A DNA stretch of 64,000 nucleotides, taken from positions 868,001-932,000 of the forward strand of contig CAWINZ010000005.1 in the NCBI GenBank assembly GCA_963837695.1. Direction: 5' to 3'. Under the pieces are notes generated by a model, which saw only the letters and a program-made list of their open reading frames with translations, made no database searches and was not told the origin of the DNA. Made by a program: the position numbers and the translations under genes. The stretch comes from VRUE01 sp963837695. GTDB taxonomy: Bacteria; Actinomycetota; Thermoleophilia; Solirubrobacterales; 70-9. Numbering within the stretch: the stretch's first letter is position 1; each line of letters begins with the position of its first letter. Shown piece after piece: positions 42,343 through 54,742 of this stretch.

Positions 42343-43206
42343 TCAGCCGAGGACCTGGGCGACGCTCCACCCGCCGCCCTTTTCCTCTTGCAGGGTGAGT
42401 CGCAGCTCGCTCGTGACGCCGACCCGAAGCAGTGAGACGCTGACCGTGTAGGCCTTGCCGGCGCGGGGGCCGGGGACGAGGTTGACGACACGCGCTTTCG
42501 GCACTTTGGCACCGGAGGGGAGGCGCGGCGGTCGTTCGCCGAGCGCTTTCGCCAGCTGGGTAGTCGCGGTTTCCGCGAAGACGGCCTTCGCTCGGGCGGG
42601 GTGCCGGCCGATCTCATAGAAGACGAAGGCCTTGGAGAAGCGGCGCGCCACCTTCATCGCCGCCGGGCCGGCCGGGACCGGCTTGGCGCTGGAAGTCGTC
42701 GCCCCGGGGCCGCCTTCGGACGGGGTCGTTTCGGCGCCGGTTTCCGCCGCGCTGTCGGGCGTTTCGGGCTCCGCCGCCGCGGCGTCGCCGGCGTCTGACT
42801 TGGAAACGCCGACCCCCTTGCCGACCCCGAAGCTGGGCGCGACGCCGTGCAGGGTCGGTCCCGGTGGCTGCGCGGCGCTGGGCTGGGGCACGGTGGCGGG
42901 GGCCGCGACGGGCTGCGCCACCGCGACCCGCTCGGGCGATGCTTCGTCACCAGGGCGCAGGAGCACGCCCGCCACGATGGCGGCCACGGCGATCGCAATC
43001 AGCGCAGCCGCACCGGCGCCGCGGCGGGAAGGGGTCGAGCCCGCCAACCGCTCGCGCAGCGGCCAGAGCAGGCCCCGCTCGACCGACCACGCGGCGCGCT
43101 CGAAGGGCCAGCGAGCGATGTCGGCAAGGCCACTCAGAAAGCGCACGCTGCGCCCCCTCGGATCCCCGTTGATGTGACCTCGTCTCAACATCTGTATGAA
43201 GCGCAC
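42343..43206 (-). CDS. Bitopic membrane protein with extracytoplasmic NTF2-like domain
   Basis: In this 287-residue protein a basic cytoplasmic segment of about 65 residues is followed by one membrane helix (AALIAIAVAAIVAGVLL). A low-complexity Pro/Ala/Glu linker and a compact C-terminal domain follow (VARRFSKAFVFYEIG to EEKGGGWSVAQVLG), resembling TcpC/NTF2-like modules of conjugation systems. It is coupled to the downstream hydrolase gene. A structural membrane subunit paired with a two-domain wall hydrolase recalls conjugative transfer or cell-wall remodelling machinery. That analogy is inference; other transfer genes are absent here. Confidence 0.6.
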   Translation of the reverse strand: MRFIQMLRRGHINGDPRGRSVRFLSGLADIARWPFERAAWSVERGLLWPLRERLAGSTPSRRGAGAAALIAIAVAAIVAGVLLRPGDEASPERVAVAQPVAAPATVPQPSAAQPPGPTLHGVAPSFGVGKGVGVSKSDAGDAAAAEPETPDSAAETGAETTPSEGGPGATTSSAKPVPAGPAAMKVARRFSKAFVFYEIGRHPARAKAVFAETATTQLAKALGERPPRLPSGAKVPKARVVNLVPGPRAGKAYTVSVSLLRVGVTSELRLTLQEEKGGGWSVAQVLG

Positions 43207-43236
43207 ACAGCTTACGTCGGTTTTACTGCTCTTTTC

Positions 43237-45827
<2,591 letters not shown>

Positions 45828-45828
<1 letters not shown>

Positions 45829-46181
45829 CAGGTTCCTTCCCTCGATATTCGCCGTTCGAGCTCGGCCGCGTGGCGGCGCATCCGCTCCAACTTGGCCCTC
45901 ATCCGCTCGACCTCGGCTTCCATCTCGAGCACGATCTCGACCCCGCTGAGGTTGAGGCCGGTTGCGGTGAGGCGCTGGATGTGGCGCAGCCGCTCGACGT
46001 CGCGCTGCGAGTAGAGGCGGGTGTTCTTCGCCGAGCGCTGCGGCTCGATCAGGCCCCGCGCCTCATACATCCGCAAGGTCTGCGGGTGCATGTGGGCGAG
46101 CTCGGCGGCGACCGAGATCATGAAGACGCCGCGCTCGTCCCCGACCGAGACTTCGACTCGTTCGCGCCGCATCGCGCTCAC
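45828..46181 (-). CDS. hspR: Heat-shock repressor HspR (MerR family)
   Basis: The 117-residue MerR-type regulator has GVFMISVAAELAHMHPQTLRMYEARGLIEPQRSAKNTRLYSQRDVERL, then a coiled coil (MEAEVERMRAKLERMRRHAAELE). In actinobacteria HspR represses dnaK and clpB operons by binding inverted repeats of CTTGAGT type. I could not find a full copy of that repeat near dnaK or hspR here. It lies between dnaJ and clpB. The fused order dnaK-grpE-dnaJ-hspR-clpB is typical. Confidence 0.93.
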
Positions 46182-46239
46182 GATCGCGCCCCCGCGTGGG
46201 ACCTTTTACGTGCGGGAGGACGTACAAAGTCCACAGCGT

Positions 46240-47145
46240 TCATCGCGCTGCCCTGCGCAGGAGGTCGGCGCGGGGGTCGTCGCCGTTGAGCGCCTCAGCG
46301 AGCTCGTCGACCGCCTTGCGCTGCTCCTCGGTCAGCTCCTCGGGCATCTCGATCTCGAGCCGGTAGCGGACGTCGCCGCGGCCCTTGCCGCGCGGCTTTG
46401 GCGGGCCCTCGCCGCGCAGCCGCTGGACGGTGCCGTGCTTGGTTCCGGCCGGCACCTTGATCTTCTTCGTCCCGTCCAGGGTCGGCACCTCGATCGTCGC
46501 CCCGCGCAGCGCCTCGGCAATCGTGATCGGCACGGTCACCTCGAGGTTGCCGCCGTCGAGCCGCTTGAAGACGGGGGAGGGCATGACGCGGGTGACGACG
46601 TAGAGGTCGCCCGGTGGCCCGCCTTCCGGACTGGCCTCGCCCTTGCCGGCGATGCGGATCCGGGCACCGTTCTTGACCCCGGCGGGGATGTTGACCTTGT
46701 AGCGCTTGCTGCCGACCGGGACGGTCAGCTGCGTGCCCTCGATTGCCTGCTTGAAGCTGATCGGCACTTCCGTTTCGAGGTCGCGGCCGGGCTGCTGGGG
46801 GAAGCCGCGCCCCCCGCCGCCGCCGCGGCCGAACATCGAGGAGAGGATGTCGCTCAGGTCGACGAAGCTGCCCTGGCCCGCCGGCCCGGCGGTGAACGGC
46901 CCGTACCCCCCGCCGCCAGGACCCGCGCCGCCGAACATGCCGACCTGGTCGTACTGCTCGCGCTTCTCGGGGTCCGAGAGCGTGTCGTAGGCCCCCTGGA
47001 CCTCCTTGAACTTCTCCTCGGCCGCGGCGTCGCCGGGATTGCGGTCCGGGTGGTACTTACGCACCAGCTTGCGGTGCGCTTTCTTGATCTCGTCCTCGCT
47101 CGCCTTTTTCGAGACGCCCAAGACCTTGTAGAGATCCTCAGCCAA
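46240..47145 (-). CDS. dnaJ: DnaJ/CbpA-type co-chaperone without zinc finger
   Basis: The 301-residue J-domain protein has DLYKVLGVSKKASEDEIKKAHRKLVRKYHPDRNPG with the HPD motif, then a Gly/Phe-rich linker (GGAGPGGGGYGPF). Two beta-barrel C-terminal domains follow (VPISFKQAIEGTQLTVPV; NLEVTVPITIAEALRGATIEVPT). The four CxxCxGxG motifs of class A DnaJ are absent, so it is class B. It stimulates DnaK ATPase. It sits after grpE with a nine-base gap and before hspR. Confidence 0.95.
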   Translation of the reverse strand: MAEDLYKVLGVSKKASEDEIKKAHRKLVRKYHPDRNPGDAAAEEKFKEVQGAYDTLSDPEKREQYDQVGMFGGAGPGGGGYGPFTAGPAGQGSFVDLSDILSSMFGRGGGGGRGFPQQPGRDLETEVPISFKQAIEGTQLTVPVGSKRYKVNIPAGVKNGARIRIAGKGEASPEGGPPGDLYVVTRVMPSPVFKRLDGGNLEVTVPITIAEALRGATIEVPTLDGTKKIKVPAGTKHGTVQRLRGEGPPKPRGKGRGDVRYRLEIEMPEELTEEQRKAVDELAEALNGDDPRADLLRRAAR

Positions 47146-47154
47146 GAGCGCCCT

Positions 47155-47780
47155 TTACTCCGCCACCACGACGCGGGCCGGCCGGATCAACTGCTCGCCC
47201 AGCCGGTAGCCCTTCTGCATCGTCTCGACGACGGTGCCGGCCTCGACTCCGTCTGCCTTCAGCATCGAGAGCGCTTCGTGCGCCTGCGGATCGAACCTCT
47301 CCCCGGTCGGATCGACAGCCTCGATCCCGTTCTTCACCAAGGTCTCGCGCAGCCCGCGGAAGACAAGCAGCACCCCGTGGGCCAGCCCATCCTCCGAGTC
47401 CCCCTCTGGGTCCAATCCAGCAGCCTGAAGCGCCCGCTCCAAGTCATCGAGAACAGGCAAAACCCCCCGAAGCACCTCAGCTTTCCCCCGAGCACCGGCA
47501 GCCTGAACCTCACTGGTCATCCGCCGACGAAAGTTCTCAAAGTCAGCTTTAGTCCTCTTAGCGAGATCGAGGTACTCGTCCCTCTCCTGCTCAGCTTGGG
47601 CGAGCAGCGCATCGAAGTCCTGATCGATCCGCTCCGGTCCCGAGGAATCATGCCCCCCACCCGTGGGTGGCGGGGAGGAGGGGGGGGTCGAGGACGGCCC
47701 ATCCGCCCGCAGCGCCCCCCCCTCCTCCGCGACAGGACCCGCGGCCGAAGGCTTACGTCCCTCGTCGTCCTGGGCGAACG

Positions 47781-47784
<4 letters not shown>
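47155..47784 (-). CDS. grpE: Nucleotide exchange factor GrpE with palindromic insertion
   Basis: The 209-residue cofactor of DnaK has a coiled-coil start (FDALLAQAEQERDEYLDLAKRTKADFENFRRRM), VLPVLDDLERALQA and a beta-wing end GYRLGEQLIRPARVVVAE. Residues about 14-41 are Pro/Ser/Gly-rich and encoded by palindrome C2, in the normally disordered leader where extra residues should be harmless. The GTG start overlaps the dnaK stop (GTGA). Confidence 0.95.
47661..47744. repeat. Structured palindrome family C, copy 2, inside grpE
   Basis: Outer stem CCGTGGGT (47661-47668) with ACCCGCGG (47737-47744). Inner 14-bp arms GGAGGAGGGGGGGG (47674-47687) and its complement (47715-47728). Copy 1 has GGGGGTGGGG-type arms in the same place, so paired positions changed together. 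GGGTCGAGGACGG and GACAGGACCC are conserved. In frame in grpE. Confidence 0.88.
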
Positions 47785-49688
<1,904 letters not shown>

Positions 49689-49884
49689 TTCGTGCGTACC
49701 TCCAGGAGTTTTGTATGGACTGGCAGAGAGCCGCCGAGCGGACTCTAAAAATCTGAGTCGAAGTATGGCAGATTTCTGAGCGATTTCAAATCGAAATCCT
49801 CCAATTCCCTATATTGGTTTGGCGCGCAGCGGCAGCGGGCACAAGGGAGGCGCCTCCATCAATCACCGAATGAGAGGAATTACC

Positions 49885-51087
49885 TTGAGTCACGCCCACG
49901 CACCGGCCCGTCGCCTTCTGGTGGCGATCGCCGCGGTTCTGGCCTTCGCCCTGCTCCTACCCGGGCTGGCGACCGCGCACGGAAAGGGTCAACGGCACGA
50001 GACCCACCACCGCGGCGCCAATCACCGCCACCAAGCTCACTACGGCCACGGCCACAGGCACCATGGCAAAGACAAGCGCGACCTGACCGTGATGACCCAG
50101 AACCTCTATCTGGGCTCCAGCCTCGGGCCGGCGCTCGAAGCGAAAACCCCGGAAGAATTCGTCGGGGCGGTCGCGCGGATCTACGCGACGGTTCAGTACA
50201 CGAACTTCCCCCAGCGCGCCGACGCGATCGCCGGCGAGGTCCAGGAAAAGGAGCCGGACCTGATCGGCCTGCAGGAGGTCAGCAAGTGGACGACGGTCGG
50301 CTCGAACCCGCCGCCAGGCTACGACTTCCTCGCGATCCTGCAGGGTGACCTCGAAGCCCGCGGCCTGCACTACTCGGTGGGCTCGATCTCACACAACGCG
50401 AACATCGGGCCGGCCCCGCTCGTCTCGGAAACCTGCCCTGTCGTAGCGGAAGAATTCACCTGCTCGGTGCAGCTCGAAGATCGTGACGTGATCCTCGTCA
50501 ACGACGACACGCCGGGACTGACCTGGAGCAACCCGCAGAGCGGGCGCTACAGTGCTCAGCAGGCGATCGAATCGCCGGTCGGGCCGCTCTCGTTCGACCG
50601 CGGCTGGGCCACCATCGACGCGAAACTGAAGGGCCAGCCGTTCCGGTTCGCGGACACCCACCTCGAAACCGAGGAATCGCCGCTCGTACAGCAGGAACAG
50701 GCGGCCGAGTTCCTCGCCGGCCCGGGCAAAGGCGGGACGATCGTCGCCACCGGCGACTTCAACTCCGCCTCGGACGGCTCCACGACCACCTCCTACGCGC
50801 AGCTAACCGCGCCCGGCAAATTCCGCGACTCCTGGGATGAGGAACTGCTCGGCCCCGGCAACTCGTGCTGCCAGGAGTCGAGCGCCATTCCGCAGCTGGC
50901 GCCAGGTCAGCTGAACAACGCGGTTTCGACGCTACGGACCCGGATCGACCTGATCCTCAGCCGCGGCGCCGCCCGCTCAGACGGAGACGACGCCGAACTG
51001 ATCGGCGACACGCCATTCCAGGCGGAACCACCGTTCTGGCCCTCAGACCACGCGGGAGTCGTCAGCACCCTGCACCTCGCCAACTAA
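49885..51087 (+). CDS. Secreted endonuclease/exonuclease/phosphatase-family protein with His-rich segment
   Basis: This exported enzyme of about 400 residues has a signal peptide LLVAIAAVLAFALLLPGLATAHG. A strikingly His-rich stretch follows (HETHHRGANHRHQAHYG, HGHRHHGK), which probably binds metal. The catalytic EEP fold has TVMTQNLYLG, LIGLQEV (metal Glu), RFADTHLE, IVATGDFNS and the final WPSDHAGV. Start taken as TTG 49885 because AGAGGA precedes it by six bases and the signal peptide then begins cleanly; TTG 49819 and ATG 49870 are in frame. It may cleave DNA, phosphodiesters or phospholipid headgroups. Confidence 0.85.
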   Translation: MSHAHAPARRLLVAIAAVLAFALLLPGLATAHGKGQRHETHHRGANHRHQAHYGHGHRHHGKDKRDLTVMTQNLYLGSSLGPALEAKTPEEFVGAVARIYATVQYTNFPQRADAIAGEVQEKEPDLIGLQEVSKWTTVGSNPPPGYDFLAILQGDLEARGLHYSVGSISHNANIGPAPLVSETCPVVAEEFTCSVQLEDRDVILVNDDTPGLTWSNPQSGRYSAQQAIESPVGPLSFDRGWATIDAKLKGQPFRFADTHLETEESPLVQQEQAAEFLAGPGKGGTIVATGDFNSASDGSTTTSYAQLTAPGKFRDSWDEELLGPGNSCCQESSAIPQLAPGQLNNAVSTLRTRIDLILSRGAARSDGDDAELIGDTPFQAEPPFWPSDHAGVVSTLHLAN

Positions 51088-51101
51088 CCAGTTCCCCCCC
51101 G

Positions 51102-51148
51102 CCGATGGGCCGATTTCCGGTGATATAGGCCGGTTTTCGGCCCGTCGG
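51102..51148. repeat. Palindromic element family B, copy 3, between genes
   Basis: Arms CCGATGGGCCGAT..CCGG and CCGGTTTTCGGCCCGTCGG pair with a few mismatches around GATATAGG. The loop and right arm equal copy 1 almost exactly. It lies in the gap between two convergent stops (51087 and 51158), the only B copy here outside a gene. Confidence 0.88.
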
Positions 51149-51157
51149 CGGGCGGTT

Positions 51158-51574
51158 CTAGCTCTCGCCTGCGGTTGCTGCTACGAAGGCGGCTACTTCT
51201 TCGGCCTGCTCTTCGTTGAGGATGCCGGCGGGCATCCGGCCCGGCGTCGTCGTGCTGTCGACGCCGTTTTCGACTGCGTTGAGGACGCGGCTTTCGGTTG
51301 CTTCGATCGTCTGCTTCGCCTTCGGCCCTTCCGGCGGGCCCGCGGGGGCGAGCAGTTCGTCGAGGTCCGGCGCGTAGTTGCCGTCGGTCCCGGCCGCGTA
51401 GAGCGTGTGGCAGGTGCCGCAGTTGGTCTGGAAGAGGCTCTGTCCAGCCGTCAGGTTGGCCGGAACGGGCTCGGCGTTGGCCGCGTCGCCATCGGAGCGG
51501 AAGACCAGCCAAGGGATCACCGCGGCGAGGACGACGATCACGATCGCGAAGACGATGAAGGTCTTTTTGCTCAT
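51158..51574 (-). CDS. Membrane-anchored c-type cytochrome
   Basis: The 138-residue protein has one N-terminal membrane anchor (TFIVFAIVIVVLAAVIPWLVF) and a small cytochrome c domain. LTAGQSLFQTNCGTCHTLYAAG gives the CxxCH heme site, and the Met ligand is in TTTPGRMPAGIL. It acts outside the membrane in electron transfer. The ATG overlaps the nth stop (ATGA), which ties a respiratory gene to a repair gene. Ser/Thr linker sequence lies between. A partner oxidase is not in the window. Confidence 0.88.
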   Translation of the reverse strand: MSKKTFIVFAIVIVVLAAVIPWLVFRSDGDAANAEPVPANLTAGQSLFQTNCGTCHTLYAAGTDGNYAPDLDELLAPAGPPEGPKAKQTIEATESRVLNAVENGVDSTTTPGRMPAGILNEEQAEEVAAFVAATAGES

Positions 51575-52248
51575 TTGCGCCCGGCACGGTACCAGGGGCA
51601 CACGCGACGCAGCTCGCACTCGCCGCAGAGTGGTTTCGGGCGGCAGACCTCGCGGCCGTGCCGAATCAGGTTCATGTGCAGCTCGTAGGCATCCTCGGGG
51701 GGCACGATCGCCAGCATCTCGTCGTGCGCGCGCTCGAAGGAGGCCTTCGGCGGGAAGAGCCCGAGGCGGCCGCCGACGCGGTGGACATGGACGTCGACGG
51801 GGATCTCCGGGATGCCCCAGGTGAAGATCAACACGCAGGCCGCCGTTTTGCGCCCCACACCGGGCAGCGAGAGCAGGAACTCGAGCGACTCATCGCGCGG
51901 CGCTGCCTCGGTCCAGTCGAGGTCGGGATGGTCGCCGAGCTGCTCCAGGATCGCCTGGATCCGCGGCGCCTTCTGCCTCGCCAGGCCGCCGGGCCGGATC
52001 GTCTCCTCGAGCTCCTCGAGCGGCGCGTCGCGCACCTCCTCCCAGGTGGGGTAGCGCTCGCGCAGGCGGGCGAAGGACCGGTCGCGGTTGCGGTCGTTGG
52101 TGTGCTGGGAGAGCACCGTCTTGATCAGCTCGGCGATCGGGTGCCCGTGCGGTTCGTTGACCGGTTGGCCGTACATCTCGCGCAGCCGGTCGCGGATGGC
52201 GCGCAGGCGCCGTTTGTCGGGTCGCTTCCAGCTCACGGTCGGGACCAT
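51571..52248 (-). CDS. nth: Endonuclease III
   Basis: The 225-residue base-excision glycosylase/lyase removes oxidised pyrimidines. The helix-hairpin-helix SLPGVGRKTAACVL with catalytic Lys, the Asp in IPVDVHVHRVGGRLGLFP, and the [4Fe-4S] ligands CRPKPLCGECELRRVC (C-x6-C-x2-C-x5-C) near the end are complete. HTNDRNRDRSFARLRERYP matches the actinobacterial branch. It is divergent from the alpha/beta hydrolase at 52260, with only 11 bases between the starts. Confidence 0.95.
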   Translation of the reverse strand: MVPTVSWKRPDKRRLRAIRDRLREMYGQPVNEPHGHPIAELIKTVLSQHTNDRNRDRSFARLRERYPTWEEVRDAPLEELEETIRPGGLARQKAPRIQAILEQLGDHPDLDWTEAAPRDESLEFLLSLPGVGRKTAACVLIFTWGIPEIPVDVHVHRVGGRLGLFPPKASFERAHDEMLAIVPPEDAYELHMNLIRHGREVCRPKPLCGECELRRVCPWYRAGRK

Positions 52249-52259
52249 ATGCTCCGCCA

Positions 52260-53084
52260 GTGGCGGCGAGGATCGAAGAGCGTGAGCTTGTCTTGGACGG
52301 GGTGCGGGTCTTCTATCGGCGGGTGGATGGGGAGGGGACGCCCCTGGTCTATTGCCACGGCAATCCGACTCACGGCGAGGAAGCTGTTCCGCTGCTGGAA
52401 CGAGCTGGAGGCCCGGCGATCGCTATCGACATGCCGGGCTGGGGACGCTCGGCCCGTCCCGACCCGGCCCACTTCGACTACTCGATGTACGGGCTCTCGG
52501 CCTTTCTGGAGCGCTGCCTCGACGAGCTCGGGGTCGAGCGGCGCAAGCTGGTCGTCCACGACTGGGGCGGCCTCGCGCTGATCGGCGCCCAGCGCCGCCC
52601 TGATCTGGTCGAGAGGCTGGTCATCGTCAACACCGTGCCGCTGCTTCCCGGCTACCGCTGGCACTGGGTGGCCCAGCTGTGGCGCCGCCGTCCGATCGGA
52701 GAGATCCTCAACCGGACCACGACCAGGTCTTCTTTGGCCCTGCTCCTGCGCCAGGCCCGCGGCGACCACCGCAGCCCAATGCCCCCCGAGTTCGTAGACC
52801 TGATCTGGGACCGATGGGATAGCGGCACTCAAGCGGCGCTCCTCCAGCTTTACCGTCACGCCGACCCTTCGCGGCTGGCCCAGGCCGGAGCGAATCTCGA
52901 CAAGCTCACCTGCCCCGCGCTTGTCCTTTGGGGCGATCGCGACGTCTATCTGCCGCCTAAGTTCGGCCGGCTCTACGCGGAAGCTCTCCCCAACTCAAGC
53001 TTTGAAGCAATCGAGGGCGCAGGCCACTGGCCCTGGATAGACGATCCCTCAGTTGTCGATCGCGTTCTCGCTTTCGTCGGTTAA
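52260..53084 (+). CDS. Alpha/beta hydrolase, haloalkane-dehalogenase/epoxide-hydrolase-like
   Basis: The 274-residue enzyme has the oxyanion region VYCHGNPTHGEE and an Asp nucleophile in LVVHDWGGLALIG (Asp rather than Ser, as in dehalogenases and epoxide hydrolases). The acid is in LWGDRDVYLPP and the catalytic His in GAGHWPWIDDPS. The cap is short. GTG start. The exact substrate is unknown; haloalkane versus epoxide cannot be settled without the cap residues. It precedes the PAP2 gene by 18 bases on the same strand. Confidence 0.87.
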   Translation: MAARIEERELVLDGVRVFYRRVDGEGTPLVYCHGNPTHGEEAVPLLERAGGPAIAIDMPGWGRSARPDPAHFDYSMYGLSAFLERCLDELGVERRKLVVHDWGGLALIGAQRRPDLVERLVIVNTVPLLPGYRWHWVAQLWRRRPIGEILNRTTTRSSLALLLRQARGDHRSPMPPEFVDLIWDRWDSGTQAALLQLYRHADPSRLAQAGANLDKLTCPALVLWGDRDVYLPPKFGRLYAEALPNSSFEAIEGAGHWPWIDDPSVVDRVLAFVG

Positions 53085-53102
53085 CGGGCCGATTACAATT
53101 GG

Positions 53103-53888
53103 ATGATGTCTCGTGCCCTTCGTGCGATTGGGTCGCGCTTGCCCCAGGGCTGGGGCGATGCGGGTCGCCAACTTGCCATCTTGGTCGGCGTCGACGTCGC
53201 CTACGAGCTGGTCCGCGGCGTCGCCGACGGCCAGCGCGCCGAGGCGATCGCGCACGGACAGCAGGTGATCGACCTCGAGCGCTCGACCCACACCCTCTTC
53301 GAGCCCAGCCTGCAGGCGTTCTTCCTGCCCGCGCACTGGGTTGTCGACCTGGCCAACCAGCTCTACCTCAACGCGCAGTTCTCGATCGCGCTCGGCTTCC
53401 TCGTCTGGCTCTACCTCTTCCGCAACGAGTCCTACTACTTCGTCCGCAACATGTTCGTTGTCTCGATGGGGATCGCGCTGGTCGGCTACACGCTGTACCC
53501 GACCGCGCCGCCGCGGATGTTCCCCCAACACGGCTTCGTCGACACGATCACCGACTTCTCCAACGTCAACCACGATTCCAGCCTGGCCAAAGTCTTCATC
53601 AACCCCTACGCGGCGGTGCCGAGCATGCACTGCGCCTTCGCCCTGATGATCGGCGCCACCGGCGTCAGGGTCTGCCGCCACTGGATCCCGAAAGCGTTCT
53701 GGGCCGCCTGGCCGCTGCTGATCGCCTGGGTCGTGATCGTCACCGGCAACCACTACTGGTTCGACGTCGGCCTCGGCTGGATGGTCGCCGTATCTTCAGC
53801 TCTGATCGCCCAGGCCCTGCTTGCCCGTGCGCGGCCCCACGCCTGGGCATGGCGAAGCCGCTTCTCCCCTCAGGAAGCCGAGGCTTAG
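53103..53888 (+). CDS. PAP2-family membrane phosphatase/phosphotransferase
   Basis: The 261-residue polytopic membrane enzyme of the PAP2 (inositolphosphotransferase-like) group has PSMHCAFALMIG (His of motif 2) and GNHYWFDVGLGW (motif 3 His and Asp), after helices such as FSIALGFLVWLYLF and VVSMGIALVGYTLYPTAPPRMFP. It could transfer or hydrolyse phospho-inositol or isoprenoid phosphates. It lies next to a CDP-alcohol phosphatidyltransferase and inositol-phosphate synthase, which fits phosphatidylinositol metabolism. Its TAG abuts palindrome A4. Confidence 0.88.
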   Translation: MMSRALRAIGSRLPQGWGDAGRQLAILVGVDVAYELVRGVADGQRAEAIAHGQQVIDLERSTHTLFEPSLQAFFLPAHWVVDLANQLYLNAQFSIALGFLVWLYLFRNESYYFVRNMFVVSMGIALVGYTLYPTAPPRMFPQHGFVDTITDFSNVNHDSSLAKVFINPYAAVPSMHCAFALMIGATGVRVCRHWIPKAFWAAWPLLIAWVVIVTGNHYWFDVGLGWMVAVSSALIAQALLARARPHAWAWRSRFSPQEAEA

Positions 53889-53999
53889 GGGCATCCCGGT
53901 AGGGCTGAAACGTCTTGTACTTTTTCGGCGTCGGACCCGGGCGTCAGCCCACCCGCAACACACCGAAAAAGTTAAGTGAAAGCCCTACCGGGATGCCCC
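53888..53999. repeat. Structured palindrome family A, copy 4
   Basis: 112 bp, with perfect 19-bp arms at 53888-53906 and 53981-53999 (AGGGCT with AGCCCT where copies 1 and 2 have GGGG with CCCC). Conserved interior GTCTTGTACTTTTTCGG and CCGAAAAAGTTAAGTG. It lies between two genes of the same direction, directly at the first gene's stop. Confidence 0.92.
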
Positions 54000-54033
54000 G
54001 CGTTTGTCGCCCTCTTGGTTTAGCCTCAGCGCA

Positions 54034-54681
54034 ATGGATTCGTCGGCCCCCCCGCGGGTCCCGAGCAGTCGCCGCAATGGACAGGAGCTTCGCTCCTACG
54101 CCCGCGACCGCCTGATCGAGTCGCGGCTGACCCCGAACGCGATCTCGGTCGCCGGACTGATCGGCAACCTGATCGCCGCCGCCCTGGTCACGCAGCGCCT
54201 CTTCTTCTTGGCCGGCGTCGCCTTCATCCTCGGCTCGGTGATGGACACGCTCGACGGCCGCTACTCGCGGATGTCGGGTAAGGGAACGCTGTTCGGCGCC
54301 TTCCTCGACTCGACCCTCGACCGGATCGAGGAGGGGATCGTGCTGGCCGCGGTCGCCGGTTATTTCGCCGCGACGGGCGACGATTTCGCCGCCGCGATGT
54401 GCGTGGTCGCCGTACTCGGCTCGCTGATGGTCTCCTACACGCGCGCCCGCGCCGAGGCGCTGGGAGTCGAGTGCAAGGTCGGGTTGGCGACGCGGCCCGT
54501 GCGGGTGGTAATACTCTCGGTGGGCTTGGTCTTCGCCAAGGGTGCCGGGCTCGGCGATTTCGAGCTTCTGGCGCCGGCGGTCTACCTGATCGCGGTGCTG
54601 ACCATCGTGACGACGATCCAACGCGTATGGCACGTCCGAAACGAGCTATTGAAGGAGCCCCCGCGGCCTCCCGAGCTGTAA
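54034..54681 (+). CDS. CDP-alcohol phosphatidyltransferase, probably phosphatidylinositol(-phosphate) synthase
   Basis: The 215-residue membrane enzyme has six hydrophobic segments and the motif DTLDGRYSRMSGKGTLFGAF, then LDSTLDR. This is the D-x2-DG-x2-xR...G-x3-D-x3-D signature with Ser in place of the usual Ala. ISVAGLIGNLIAAAL and MCVVAVLGSLMVSYTRARAEALG are consistent with the PI-phosphate synthase branch. Inositol-1-phosphate synthase follows in the same direction, giving substrate and enzyme together. ATG 54034 chosen; TTG 54004 is an alternative. Phosphatidylglycerolphosphate synthase is the other option. Confidence 0.85.
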   Translation: MDSSAPPRVPSSRRNGQELRSYARDRLIESRLTPNAISVAGLIGNLIAAALVTQRLFFLAGVAFILGSVMDTLDGRYSRMSGKGTLFGAFLDSTLDRIEEGIVLAAVAGYFAATGDDFAAAMCVVAVLGSLMVSYTRARAEALGVECKVGLATRPVRVVILSVGLVFAKGAGLGDFELLAPAVYLIAVLTIVTTIQRVWHVRNELLKEPPRPPEL

Positions 54682-54742
54682 CCAGCGCAAGCCCCGGGTT
54701 AGTTTGCCCGTCAGCCAGATCGAGAGAGGAACTTGAAGCTTC

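Noticed and set aside
49689..49884. HAIR-type HspR operator (CTTGAGT-N7-ACTCAAG) upstream of dnaK.
   Set aside because: Only one half site-like CTTGAGT was seen (49884), outside the dnaK promoter, and the GACTC-N9-GAGTC repeat has the opposite half-site orientation.
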